DNA of 14,863 nt, from the NCBI GenBank assembly GCA_030628905.1, contig DAOVQB010000106.1, positions 1-14,863 on the forward strand. Direction: 5' to 3'. A program made the translations under genes and the position numbers. The stretch comes from DAOVQB01 sp023128935. Its GTDB lineage: Bacteria; Eisenbacteria; RBG-16-71-46; CAIMUX01; WJJG01. Every line of letters begins with the position of its first letter. Position 1 is the stretch's first letter. This document shows positions 1 to 7,902 of the stretch, piece after piece. The notes beneath the pieces were generated by a model. It did no database searches, was not told where the DNA came from, and was given only the letters and a program-made list of their open reading frames with translations.

Positions 1-155
1 GCCCCGACTCAGCGCGCGGAAACCCGGCCCAGCTTGTCCCGCGCGATAAGACGAGTTGAGATGCTATCCCATCCTGGAAGTGAAACCAAGCCAGTTCGAA
101 GACCGGCTCCCCGAAATAGTGGCGCAGCCGGCGCAGACACGGCACCCCGAATCCA

Positions 156-281
156 GGCGCTGATCGCGCTTGGGCACTGGCTCACACCGGGAGGCGCTGA
201 TCGAGCTTGGGCACTAGCTCATACCGGGAGGTGCTGATCGAGCTTGGGCACTGGCTCACACCGCGGGATGCTGATAGAGTG
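156..281. repeat. 37-bp direct tandem repeat, about 3.3 copies
   Basis: Copies begin at 156, 193 and 230, each opening with GGCGCTGATC or GGTGCTGATC and followed by GCTTGGGCAC. The first two copies are exactly 37 bp apart; the third has a 2-base insertion near its end (CCGCGGGA), and a truncated fourth copy (TGCTGATAGAG) runs to about 281. The unit length is not a multiple of three and there are no unique spacers, so this is neither a coding repeat nor a CRISPR array. It ends a few bases before the ATG at 287, where it could affect transcription or leader structure of that gene. The function is unknown. Confidence 0.85.
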
Positions 282-286
282 GGTGC

Positions 287-3200
287 ATGGAATATCGCTC
301 CTTGGACAGCATTGTCGGACGGCGCGAGCAGAAGAGCATTCCCTTCTCGGCTCTGATGCCGTGGCGCGTGCGAAGCATTCTACTGGTTTCTAGTCTGTAC
401 GATTCTTTCACCTTTCAGGAAGACGGCAACCTGAACGAGATGCTCTTCTCGGAGTATGTCGAACTCAATCTGAGATATGCACCAGCTATCACTCGCGTCT
501 CAACCGCCCAAGAAGCCATAGATAGCGTCCGTGAGAATCAACCCGATCTGGTGATCACAATGCCCCGTGTGGGCGAGATGGATGCCTTCGAGTTCGGGCG
601 GATGGTCAAGGAGATCAACCCAGCTCTTTCTGTTGTGCTGCTTGCATACGACACCCGCGAACTGGCCTTGTTGAAGGCCAGAGAAGATGTCACAAAAGTA
701 GACAGGATCTTTGTCTGGCAGGGTGATGCCCGGCTGTTTCTGGCAATCATCAAATGGGCTGAAGACCGCGCGAATGCCCAGCATGACGCAAAGCTCGCTG
801 GTGTCAAGAGTATCATCCTGATTGAGGACTCTGTGCGTTTTTACTCAGCCTACCTGCCGTTGCTTTACACCGAGATCATGGAACAGACGCAGGCGCTCAT
901 GGCCGAGGGCGTCAACCGCATGCAGAAACTGCTGCGCATGCGCGCGCGTCCCAAGATCCTCCTGGCCACGTGCTACGAAGAGGGATTCGCCCTCTTCCAG
1001 CGCTACCGCGAACACGCTCTGGGTGTGATCGTCGATGCCCGCTTCCCGAAGGATGGACAGATTCAACCGGGAGCCGGCCTGGATTTTGCGCGCATGGTCA
1101 AGGCCGCTGATCCCGAGATCCCCGTGCTGATGCAATCGACCGACTCCGACAATCAGACAGTTGCCTCCTCGATCGGCGCCACCTTTATCAACAAGACATC
1201 CCAAACGCTCCTGCACAAGGTGCGCGACTTTTTGCGAACCTACCTAGGCTTCGGGGACTTCATCTTCCGGCGCCAGGACTGGACACTCGTCGCGACCGCC
1301 AAGGATCTACGGAGCCTGGTTGAGAAGGTCAAAACAGTACCCGATGAATCGCTGCTCTTTCACGCCACCCGGAACGACTTCTCAACCTGGCTCATGGCCA
1401 GAACCGAGTTCGATCTGGCCAAGGCACTGCGTCCCATCAAGGCCACCGAGTTTCGCTCTGCCTCGGAACTGCGCGCATTCCTGCTCTCGACGCTCAGCGA
1501 CTATCGTTCCCAATCGCATGCGGGCTTGGTTGCTGAGTTCTCTGACGAGTCGTTTGATGCCGGCTGCGGTTTCACCAGGATCGGCTCCGGCTCATTGGGC
1601 GGCAAGGGCCGCGGCCTGGCGTTCATCAACTCGCTGATCAACGCCTACGACATCGAAAACCACATCCCCGGCGTGCGCATCTTTGTGCCCCCATCAGCGG
1701 TAGTGGCCACGGACATCTTCGACCGGTTCATGGAAGAAAACCAACTCGCGTCGCTGGTCCTGGGCGAGTGTACCGATGAGGAGGTTCGTAGAGCGTTTCT
1801 CTCGACTCCCTTGCCCAGCAATGCCCTCAGAGCGCTGCAGGCCTTTCTGAGCGGCGTATCTTACCCACTGGCCGTGCGCTCCTCCAGTCTCTTGGAGGAC
1901 TCCTCCCATCAACCGTTCGCCGGGATCTATCAAACATATATGCTCCCCAACAACCATGAGAACCTGGAGATCCGGTTGGAGGAACTCAGCCGGGCGATTC
2001 GCCTGGTCTACGCCTCAACCTACTATACTGATTCGAAGAGCTACATTGATTCGACGCCCAACCGATTGGAAGAAGAAAAAATGGCGGTCGTGATCCAGCA
2101 GGTCATCGGCCGTCGTCACGAGCACTACATCTATCCCGATCTGGCAGGCGTAACCCGGTCCTATAACTACTACCCAATTAAAGATATGCAGCCTGAAGAT
2201 GGCGTTACCTCAGTGGCGCTAGGTCTAGGCCGCACTGTCGTCGACGGAGGTCGATGCGTCCGATTCTCGCCAAAGGAACCACGCAGGCTGTACCAGTTCT
2301 CTTCAACGCGGGACTACCTGAAGAACTCCCAGCGGCAGTTCTATGCCCTCGATCTCTCCAAGCCAGGACCCGGTCAGCAAGGCGGCCACCAATCCAGTAG
2401 GGATGTACACGCCCGATCAGATGACGGTACAGCCGCCGGCAGCGGGGTCAGCCATGATATAGAGCTCGACACCAACCTGGCTCATCTTGGCCAGGACGAT
2501 GCGATCAAGCACGGAACGCTCGAAGCAGTGGCGTCGGTCTATTCGCCGGAGAATGATGCGGTCTACGAGGGCATATTCCGTCCCGGTATAAAGCTGATCA
2601 CAATGGCAGGTGTTCTCTCAGGCACTTACTTTCCGCTCCCCGACGTACTTCGATTCCTGATGGAGGTGGGCAAGACCAGCTTCTCCTGCCATGTGGAAAT
2701 GGAGTTTGCGGTCAACATCCGCCAGCCGGAGGAAGGACCACATGAGTTCGCCTTTCTTCAGATCCGCCCACTGGTGCTTGAATCCCACACCGAAGATCTA
2801 AGTCTCCACGAGATCAATCCCGCCACAGCAATCTGCATCTCGACGGGCGCACTCGGTCACGGACGTCTCGAAGGCATCCGTGACCTGATCTATGTTCGGC
2901 CCGATAAGTTCGACCGCAGCAGGACCGTGGAAATCGCCAAGGAAGTCGGCACCATCAACGCCCACCTTAGGGAAGCCGACCGTCCCTATCTGCTCATTGG
3001 GCCCGGCAGGTGGGGAACTGCAGACCACTGGCTTGGCATCCCGGTCAGCTGGGCGCAGATCTCAGGAGTACGCTGCATCATCGAGGCGGAGATGCGGGAT
3101 ATACAAGTGGACCCTTCGCAGGGAACGCACTTCTTCCAGAACATTACGTCCTTCGGCATCGGCTACTTCACCCTCCGTTCGCAGGATCCACTGGCCTTCT

Positions 3201-3361
3201 TGGATCAGGACTGGTTGGACGCTCAAGCACCACACGCTGAGACTGAACACCTGCGCCACTTGCGGTTTTCCGAGCCTCTGGAGATCGTAGTTGACGCGCG
3301 CACCGGAACCGGTGTCGTCATGCTGCCGGGCTTTCATCTGACAGCATCCACAGATCAATGA
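287..3361 (+). CDS. Double receiver-domain protein fused to PPDK/PEP-synthase-type ATP-binding domain
   Basis: This 1024-residue protein has two receiver-like domains. The first (about 28-160) begins RSILLVSSLYDS but has no Asp at the phosphoacceptor site (VITMP, 89-93). The second (about 174-320) keeps the acidic pair E180-D181, phosphoacceptor D250 (VIVDARFP), S284/T285 and K303, with a helical insertion at about 190-222. A pyruvate phosphate dikinase N-terminal ATP-grasp-like region follows: GSGSLGGKGRGLAF at 433-446 and YPLAVRSSSLLEDSSHQPFAG at 526-546. A conserved C-terminal block contains GPGRWGTADHW (905-915). The swivelling phosphohistidine domain (TSGGxTSHA motif) and the C-terminal PEP barrel of true PEP synthase are not seen, so PEP synthesis is unlikely. 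A regulatory or unknown phosphotransfer role controlled by phosphorylation of receiver 2 is inferred. The start at 287 has a weak ribosome site (GAGTGGG). The segment at residues 694-722 is unusual and may reflect compensating frameshifts. Confidence 0.85.
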   Translation: MEYRSLDSIVGRREQKSIPFSALMPWRVRSILLVSSLYDSFTFQEDGNLNEMLFSEYVELNLRYAPAITRVSTAQEAIDSVRENQPDLVITMPRVGEMDAFEFGRMVKEINPALSVVLLAYDTRELALLKAREDVTKVDRIFVWQGDARLFLAIIKWAEDRANAQHDAKLAGVKSIILIEDSVRFYSAYLPLLYTEIMEQTQALMAEGVNRMQKLLRMRARPKILLATCYEEGFALFQRYREHALGVIVDARFPKDGQIQPGAGLDFARMVKAADPEIPVLMQSTDSDNQTVASSIGATFINKTSQTLLHKVRDFLRTYLGFGDFIFRRQDWTLVATAKDLRSLVEKVKTVPDESLLFHATRNDFSTWLMARTEFDLAKALRPIKATEFRSASELRAFLLSTLSDYRSQSHAGLVAEFSDESFDAGCGFTRIGSGSLGGKGRGLAFINSLINAYDIENHIPGVRIFVPPSAVVATDIFDRFMEENQLASLVLGECTDEEVRRAFLSTPLPSNALRALQAFLSGVSYPLAVRSSSLLEDSSHQPFAGIYQTYMLPNNHENLEIRLEELSRAIRLVYASTYYTDSKSYIDSTPNRLEEEKMAVVIQQVIGRRHEHYIYPDLAGVTRSYNYYPIKDMQPEDGVTSVALGLGRTVVDGGRCVRFSPKEPRRLYQFSSTRDYLKNSQRQFYALDLSKPGPGQQGGHQSSRDVHARSDDGTAAGSGVSHDIELDTNLAHLGQDDAIKHGTLEAVASVYSPENDAVYEGIFRPGIKLITMAGVLSGTYFPLPDVLRFLMEVGKTSFSCHVEMEFAVNIRQPEEGPHEFAFLQIRPLVLESHTEDLSLHEINPATAICISTGALGHGRLEGIRDLIYVRPDKFDRSRTVEIAKEVGTINAHLREADRPYLLIGPGRWGTADHWLGIPVSWAQISGVRCIIEAEMRDIQVDPSQGTHFFQNITSFGIGYFTLRSQDPLAFLDQDWLDAQAPHAETEHLRHLRFSEPLEIVVDARTGTGVVMLPGFHLTASTDQ

Positions 3362-3486
3362 GCTTGGAGTGTGGCCGCCATCTGCAGCCGCGTTAACGTT
3401 AAGTCCGGGCTGGCCCACCAGTCGCCTCTCATGTATGCTTACTGAGTAGTTGGTCCTCATACTGACCTGTTTACATCATCAGGAAT

Positions 3487-3491
3487 GGAGG
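3487..3491 (+). promoter_or_regulatory. Ribosome binding site GGAGG deciding the start at 3498
   Basis: GGAGG lies 6 bases before the ATG at 3498. The reading frame is open back to 3450, but the ATG there has no such site and would place extra residues in front of a clear signal peptide. The site therefore supports 3498 as the start. Confidence 0.75.
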
Positions 3492-3497
3492 TCTTCA

Positions 3498-4973
3498 ATG
3501 AGGTCACCTGGATTGCCCGCCGCTGGTCTGATCATCCTGGCCGTCTGCTTCGCGGTAGCGACACTCATGCCCTTCAGTGCTCGAGCCACGCCTTACTGGG
3601 GTCCGGCAGAGATCGAAGGGAAACGGATGGTCCAGCAGGAACAGATTGTTCCCTGGCCATCTTCTATCCGGCACGATTTCTTCGAATCGAGGTCTCCACT
3701 AGAAGGCAAGATTGGATACCTCGAGATGTTCGGACGCATCGCCGAATTCCTGAGCATCTGGCAGGTGCATGACCCGGGAGACCCGGCATTTGGCGGAATG
3801 CGCGAAGGCGAGCATCTTCCGGACATCATTCAAACCGACAACACGTCTGAGTCGATTTGGGTTTGGTCCCGGTACCGTGAGCTGACCGGTGACGACCAGT
3901 ATCACCAGAACATCCTCGATGCTTTCACATACAGCATGAATTACCCGGCCTACCTGGAAGAGGGAACGTCAAGCCCGGTGAGCGGCTACTATCGCATGTA
4001 TAACTGCGGATGGGCTACCCGCGCAGAGCTGAAGTACCGGCAGGTCTATGGGGATGACACGTACAAGGACTATGGTGATTCTTGTGCTTCATACATTCGC
4101 TATCACACACTGGACCGCCCGTCATACTGGTTCTATCGCTATGTCAACCCACCAGTTCTCTCTTGGGCGCTCGGGAACCTCTACTTTGCGGGAATTCACG
4201 GAGCTAATGTCGAGTGGATGGAAGAGGCAGTCCGCCAGGCGCGAGAAAGAGTGAAGGTCTGGGTGGAAGAAGAGCCTGAACTCCTGGGCAATGAAACATG
4301 GGCCATGTCCGGCGGGGCCACCATGTGGGGACTGCTGAGTTCCTTCTTCAGTGCCCATCCCGAAAGCGCGGATGCCTGGGTTCCCCTCTACAAGGACTGG
4401 ATGGACGTCTTCTCTGACCCCGGGGAATTCCAGAATGCCTGGAATGGGTGGTATGCGCTCGGGCACTGGGCGACGGGGACCGCGTTGGATGACCCTTACC
4501 ACCTAGATTTGCATATCATGCTGGCCGACACCCTCATCGCCGAGGATGGAGACGGGGACGGGGGCATCCCGGCGCGGCCGGAGGATTCCGACGATATGGA
4601 CCAGACCTGGGTGTCGAACTATCTGGCCTTCATGGGTCTCCATCCGCTGCTGGCGCCGGCCGCTGCGCTACCCCCGAACCCCGGAAATGCCGGACCGGCA
4701 ACCCTCCTCCTGCTCGGTGAACCGAACCCCGCCATAACGGATCTGCGCTTGTCCTTCCAGCTCGATCGCACCGGGGATGTTTCAGTGGAGATATACAACT
4801 GTGCCGGACGACGCGTGGCAGATCTGTGCTCAGACCACCGGGCCCCGGGGAAGCATTGCCTCGTCTGGCATGGGAGGAATGATCGCGGTCAGCCAGTAGC
4901 TGCGGGGACCTATTGGGCGCTCCTGCGTACGCCTTGGGGTCGGTCCAGCCGCGAGATCGTCTGGCTGAGGTAG
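3498..4973 (+). CDS. Secreted alpha/alpha-toroid-like protein with C-terminal FlgD-like (sorting-type) domain
   Basis: This 491-residue protein starts with a signal peptide: MRSP, a hydrophobic stretch at 10-24, and a probable cut after ARA at 28-30. Residues about 75-385 are rich in aromatic helices (DNTSESIWVWSRYRELTGD at 114-132; WATRAELKYRQVYGDD at 172-187; NAWNGWYALGHWATG at 313-327). This pattern resembles alpha/alpha-toroid glycosidase or lyase folds, but no catalytic residues can be assigned. An acidic loop, DGDGDGG (350-356), could bind calcium, as in EF-hand or dockerin loops. The C-terminal 85 residues form a FlgD-like Ig domain (PNPAITDLRLSF, CAGRRVADL, GRNDRGQPVAAGTYWALL), which in FCB-type bacteria often anchors or sorts secreted proteins. 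A role in polysaccharide handling is inferred, not shown. It lies 136 bp after the preceding gene on the same strand, and a hairpin follows its stop. Confidence 0.8.
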   Translation: MRSPGLPAAGLIILAVCFAVATLMPFSARATPYWGPAEIEGKRMVQQEQIVPWPSSIRHDFFESRSPLEGKIGYLEMFGRIAEFLSIWQVHDPGDPAFGGMREGEHLPDIIQTDNTSESIWVWSRYRELTGDDQYHQNILDAFTYSMNYPAYLEEGTSSPVSGYYRMYNCGWATRAELKYRQVYGDDTYKDYGDSCASYIRYHTLDRPSYWFYRYVNPPVLSWALGNLYFAGIHGANVEWMEEAVRQARERVKVWVEEEPELLGNETWAMSGGATMWGLLSSFFSAHPESADAWVPLYKDWMDVFSDPGEFQNAWNGWYALGHWATGTALDDPYHLDLHIMLADTLIAEDGDGDGGIPARPEDSDDMDQTWVSNYLAFMGLHPLLAPAAALPPNPGNAGPATLLLLGEPNPAITDLRLSFQLDRTGDVSVEIYNCAGRRVADLCSDHRAPGKHCLVWHGRNDRGQPVAAGTYWALLRTPWGRSSREIVWLR

Positions 4974-4998
4974 AACCCCCGCTCGGGCATATACCTGA

Positions 4999-5033
4999 AA
5001 GCGGCGGAACGGCTCTCGGCCATCCCGCCGCTT
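4999..5033. terminator. Hairpin between convergent genes, probable bidirectional terminator
   Basis: A perfect 9-bp stem, AAGCGGCGG (4999-5007) with CCGCCGCTT (5025-5033), encloses a 17-base loop. It lies 25 bases after the stop at 4973 and in the convergent gap before the gdhA stop at 5124. The trailing T-run is short (CTTGTT), so it is a weak intrinsic terminator on the plus strand; on the minus strand the stem is followed by TTTC. Confidence 0.5.
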
Positions 5034-5123
5034 GTTCATCCAAATAGGATCACGTGGCGCTAAATCTCACTTCACCGTCTTACACCGTGTCCCTTCGGCA
5101 AGGCTGCATGACTTCCGCCCCCC

Positions 5124-6485
5124 TTACACCGCGCCTTGATCCAGCATCGCATCGGCGATCTTGAGGAAGCCAGCAACGTTGGCACCATTGACATAGTTGC
5201 CAGGCGTACCGAATTCCTTGGCCGTCTCGTAGCAAGCCTTGTGGATGCTCTTCATGATCCCCTGCAGACGCTGATCGACCTCTTCACGCGTCCAGCTCAG
5301 CCGCAGGCTGTTCTGGCTCATTTCCAGACCTGAGGTAGCCACGCCACCAGCGTTGGCCGCCTTACCCGGACCGTAGAGAATACGCTTGTCGAGGAACAGC
5401 TTGACGCCCTCAGGCGTCGTCGGCATGTTCGCACCCTCTGAGACGACATAGACGCCGTTCTTTATCAGGTTCTGGGCGTCCTTCTCGTTGATCTCGTTCT
5501 GCGTGGCGCTCGGGAATGCACAATCAGCCTTGTGGTTCCAGAGTGGGTTGTAATCGAGCTTCGGATCGGCCGGCGTATAGACCGCACTGGAGAATTTCTC
5601 GCCGTACTCCTTGATACGCCCGCGGCGTACGTTTTTCAGCTCCATGACATAGGCCAGCTTATCGCGATCGATGCCGGCCTCATCGTAGATGTACCCACTC
5701 GAATCGGAAACCGTAACCGGCTTGCCACCGAGATCGATGATCTTCTCGCACGCGAACTGGGCCACATTACCGCTGCCCGAAACAAGGCAGGTCTTGCCTT
5801 CCATTGTCTCGTTGCGGGTGGCGAGCATCTCTGCCGCAAAGTAGGTCGCTCCGTAGCCGGTTGCTTCCGGGCGGATGAGACTGCCGCCCCAATTGAGACC
5901 CTTGCCGGTAAGGACGCCGACGAACTCGTTGCGCAAACGCTTGTACTGACCGAATAGGAAGCCGATCTCACGGCCGCCCACACCGATGTCACCTGCCGGG
6001 ACGTCCGTGTTGGCGCCAATGTGGCGGAACAGCTCATTCATGAAGCTCTGACAAAAATGCATCACCTCGGTATCGCTCTTGCCCTTGGGATCAAAATCCG
6101 AACCACCCTTGCCACCACCCATCGGAAGCGTGGTGAGGCTGTTCTTGAAAACCTGCTCAAAGGCCAGGGACTTCAGGATGCCGAGATTGACACTCGGGTG
6201 AAAACGCAGACCACCCTTGTACGGACCGATGGCGCTGTTCATTTCGATGCGGAAACCGCGATTGACCTGGATCTCGCCCGCGTCGTCCACCCAGGGCACT
6301 CTGAACAGAATCACCCGTTCGGGTTCGCAGATGCGTTCGAGAATCTTGGCCTTGCGGTACTCCGGGCGCTTTTCCAGCACAGGCCAGAGTGATTCGACAA
6401 CCTCATCGACCGCTTGGTGGAATTCCTTCTCCGCCGGATTCTTGGCGATTATCCCTTCCATAAACTCGGCTGCGGAACTGGACAT
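5124..6485 (-). CDS. gdhA: NADP-type glutamate dehydrogenase, hexameric
   Basis: The enzyme makes glutamate from 2-oxoglutarate and ammonia with NADPH in the cytoplasm (ammonia assimilation). At 453 residues it matches the usual length of the short hexameric family. Family motifs are intact: GPYKGGLRFHPSVN (87-100, K90), PMGGGKGGSDFDPKG (121-135, catalytic-type K126), PAGDIGVGGREIG (163-175, D166), the Rossmann glycine motif GSGNVA (236-241), SDSSGYIYDE (260-269) after the second strand as in NADP enzymes, and SEGANMPTT (349-357). The frame is open upstream to 6566, but AGGAGG sits just before the ATG at 6485 and the protein from there begins like known family members. It faces the plus-strand secreted-protein gene convergently. 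manA ends 282 bp upstream on the same strand, so gdhA probably has its own promoter. Confidence 0.97.
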   Translation of the reverse strand: MSSSAAEFMEGIIAKNPAEKEFHQAVDEVVESLWPVLEKRPEYRKAKILERICEPERVILFRVPWVDDAGEIQVNRGFRIEMNSAIGPYKGGLRFHPSVNLGILKSLAFEQVFKNSLTTLPMGGGKGGSDFDPKGKSDTEVMHFCQSFMNELFRHIGANTDVPAGDIGVGGREIGFLFGQYKRLRNEFVGVLTGKGLNWGGSLIRPEATGYGATYFAAEMLATRNETMEGKTCLVSGSGNVAQFACEKIIDLGGKPVTVSDSSGYIYDEAGIDRDKLAYVMELKNVRRGRIKEYGEKFSSAVYTPADPKLDYNPLWNHKADCAFPSATQNEINEKDAQNLIKNGVYVVSEGANMPTTPEGVKLFLDKRILYGPGKAANAGGVATSGLEMSQNSLRLSWTREEVDQRLQGIMKSIHKACYETAKEFGTPGNYVNGANVAGFLKIADAMLDQGAV

Positions 6486-6493
6486 TGCGTTTT

Positions 6494-6499
6494 CCTCCT
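6494..6499 (-). promoter_or_regulatory. Strong ribosome binding site AGGAGG of gdhA
   Basis: On the minus strand AGGAGG precedes the ATG at 6485 by 8 bases (AAAACGCA). It fixes this start over the longer open frame that reaches 6566. Confidence 0.8.
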
Positions 6500-6525
6500 G
6501 CCCTGATTTGTTTTTGGCTGACTTG

Positions 6526-6531
6526 TTTATA
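6526..6531 (-). promoter_or_regulatory. Possible -10 element (TATAAA) for gdhA
   Basis: In the AT-rich leader of gdhA the minus strand reads CAGTTATAAAC. TATAAA matches the sigma-70 -10 consensus at five of six bases, but the best -35 candidate (TTCACT, spacer 15) is poor. The proposal rests mainly on position, about 40 bases ahead of the gdhA start. Confidence 0.3.
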
Positions 6532-6767
6532 ACTGTTCCGCCTGAAAGTGAATCAGGAATCTGCAATCAGAGGCTACATACGGTAGCAGGCAGGAAACCC
6601 AAGCCGCAAGTGGGTTCTGAGGTAGGCAAGCGGGGTAGTAGGACAATTTGCAGGCAGGCGCGCAGATTGTGGAATGCGGACAGGGGCGGATCCGGCAACT
6701 ACCGCGATTGCACATAGTTGCGCCGCTCAGCCGCAAATTTCCTCCCACAACCAACTCAGCAGCGCTC

Positions 6768-7901
6768 CTACAGGGTGATGGCGATCATCTCCGCTCCTGT
6801 GGATGTGCCCCCCCGCGTACCTGCCGGCGAGACATCGGGCGCGGTACCGGGCGAGGCATCGGCCGCGGTACCAGGCGCGGCATCGGGCGCGGTACCGGCC
6901 GAGACGTCAGACACATCACCAAGCAAACCGTGGGGCCTTCCTCCGGCCGGCGGCCCAACGCTTGGCGTGAGGGAAACCTCGCGCAGCGCCGCTGGAAGGA
7001 GGCAGCTCGTGCCTGGCTTCAGTTCCACGGAGACCCCAGGGCTTTCGACGGTCACGGTGCCAGAGTCAACAAAGAGAATCCGGAAGCTGCGGCCATCGTT
7101 CTCGCACCGTAGTGGCTCCTGCAAGATCCACCTCTCCACAGTGAAATCCGGGCAGCTGCAGATTCCCCAGCTCGTATAGCCGCCCGCCTGCCGGATATCG
7201 TGACGAGGTATCTTCTGCGCACTCCGGTCGCTCCAGTTGATGACCTTCAGGGCTTGATCAACATGGAGCTCTCTCGGTTTGCCGCCAGGCCCCACACGTC
7301 CCCAGTCGTAGATCCGATAGGTCGTATCCGAGTTCTGCTGGATTTCAAGCAAGAAGCATCCCGCATCGATCGCATGAACCTGTCCCCCGGGCACAAAGAC
7401 GGCATCGCGCGCTTCTAGTTCGATGGCGTTGAGCACCCTCTCCAGTGCCCCTTCATGGATCGCGGTCTCAAAGGCAGCGCGCCCTACTCCCTCCGTCAAT
7501 CCTGCAAAGACCCGCCCCGCAACCATCCCGCTCAAGGCAACCCACATCTCTGTCTTTGGCTCTCCCCCCACTAGGGCAGCGCTCTCACTGCTGGGATGAA
7601 CCTGTACGCTCAGCGGTTGCTTGGCATCGATGATCTTGACAAGCAGCGGAAAGGGTCCCGGCCGGGCCTGCGTCCCAACGAGCCGAGCACCGAGGGTCTC
7701 CGCAAGTTCACGGAGACTCCTCCCCGCCTGGGACCCATTGTTGACGATGCTCGTTCCCTCCCGCCGGTCGGTGATCTCCCATGATTCGGCATAGATCCCA
7801 GAGGGCAGATCGCGTCCTAGCACAGTGCGGATGCGTTCTCCTCCCCAGACGTAGTCCTTATAGATGGGATCGAACGTCAATGGATAAACGTCTCTTGTCA
7901 T
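6768..7901 (-). CDS. manA: Class I mannose-6-phosphate isomerase with low-complexity C-terminal tail
   Basis: This zinc enzyme interconverts mannose-6-phosphate and fructose-6-phosphate, feeding GDP-mannose synthesis or mannose use. Family signatures are clear: YVWGG (17-21), ESWEITDR (39-46), QPLSVQVHPS (95-104) with ligands Q100 and H102, TEMWVAL with E119, GQVHAIDAGCFLLEIQQNSDTTYRIYDWGR (in the region 173-202) with ligand H176. The fold appears complete by about residue 315, close to the roughly 315 residues of short bacterial members. About 60 further residues are rich in Gly, Thr, Ala, Pro and Asp and are partly encoded by a 24-bp repeat. The start is ATG at 7901, or the adjacent ATG at 7904, with GGGG just upstream; the frame is open to 8015 but that extension does not resemble the family. 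It lies between thi4 and gdhA on the same strand, with gaps on both sides. Confidence 0.93.
   Translation of the reverse strand: MTRDVYPLTFDPIYKDYVWGGERIRTVLGRDLPSGIYAESWEITDRREGTSIVNNGSQAGRSLRELAETLGARLVGTQARPGPFPLLVKIIDAKQPLSVQVHPSSESAALVGGEPKTEMWVALSGMVAGRVFAGLTEGVGRAAFETAIHEGALERVLNAIELEARDAVFVPGGQVHAIDAGCFLLEIQQNSDTTYRIYDWGRVGPGGKPRELHVDQALKVINWSDRSAQKIPRHDIRQAGGYTSWGICSCPDFTVERWILQEPLRCENDGRSFRILFVDSGTVTVESPGVSVELKPGTSCLLPAALREVSLTPSVGPPAGGRPHGLLGDVSDVSAGTAPDAAPGTAADASPGTAPDVSPAGTRGGTSTGAEMIAITL
6826..6897. repeat. Three 24-bp tandem repeats inside the 3' end of manA
   Basis: Units start at 6826, 6850 and 6874, each close to GGCGAGGCATCGGGCGCGG plus TACCG; a degraded fourth follows from 6898. 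Each unit encodes eight residues in manA (GTAPDAAP, GTAADASP, GTAPDVSP), so the repeat keeps the reading frame and lengthens the tail without breaking the gene. Confidence 0.85.
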
Positions 7902-7902
7902 C

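Noticed and set aside
34..237. 67-codon plus-strand open frame
   Set aside because: It overlaps the 37-bp tandem repeat, whose unit is not a multiple of three, has no recognisable domain or ribosome site, and its composition does not look like a protein.
156..281. Possible CRISPR array
   Set aside because: The repeats follow each other directly with no unique spacers, and no cas genes are present.
6596..6616. AACCCA/TGGGTT hairpin as manA terminator
   Set aside because: The stem is only 6 bp, the T-run is short (TTTCC) and it lies about 150 bases after the manA stop, so it is too weak to call.
6217..6717. 166-codon plus-strand open frame over the gdhA 5' end
   Set aside because: It runs antisense across the well-supported gdhA start and its ribosome site, and its translation has no family resemblance.
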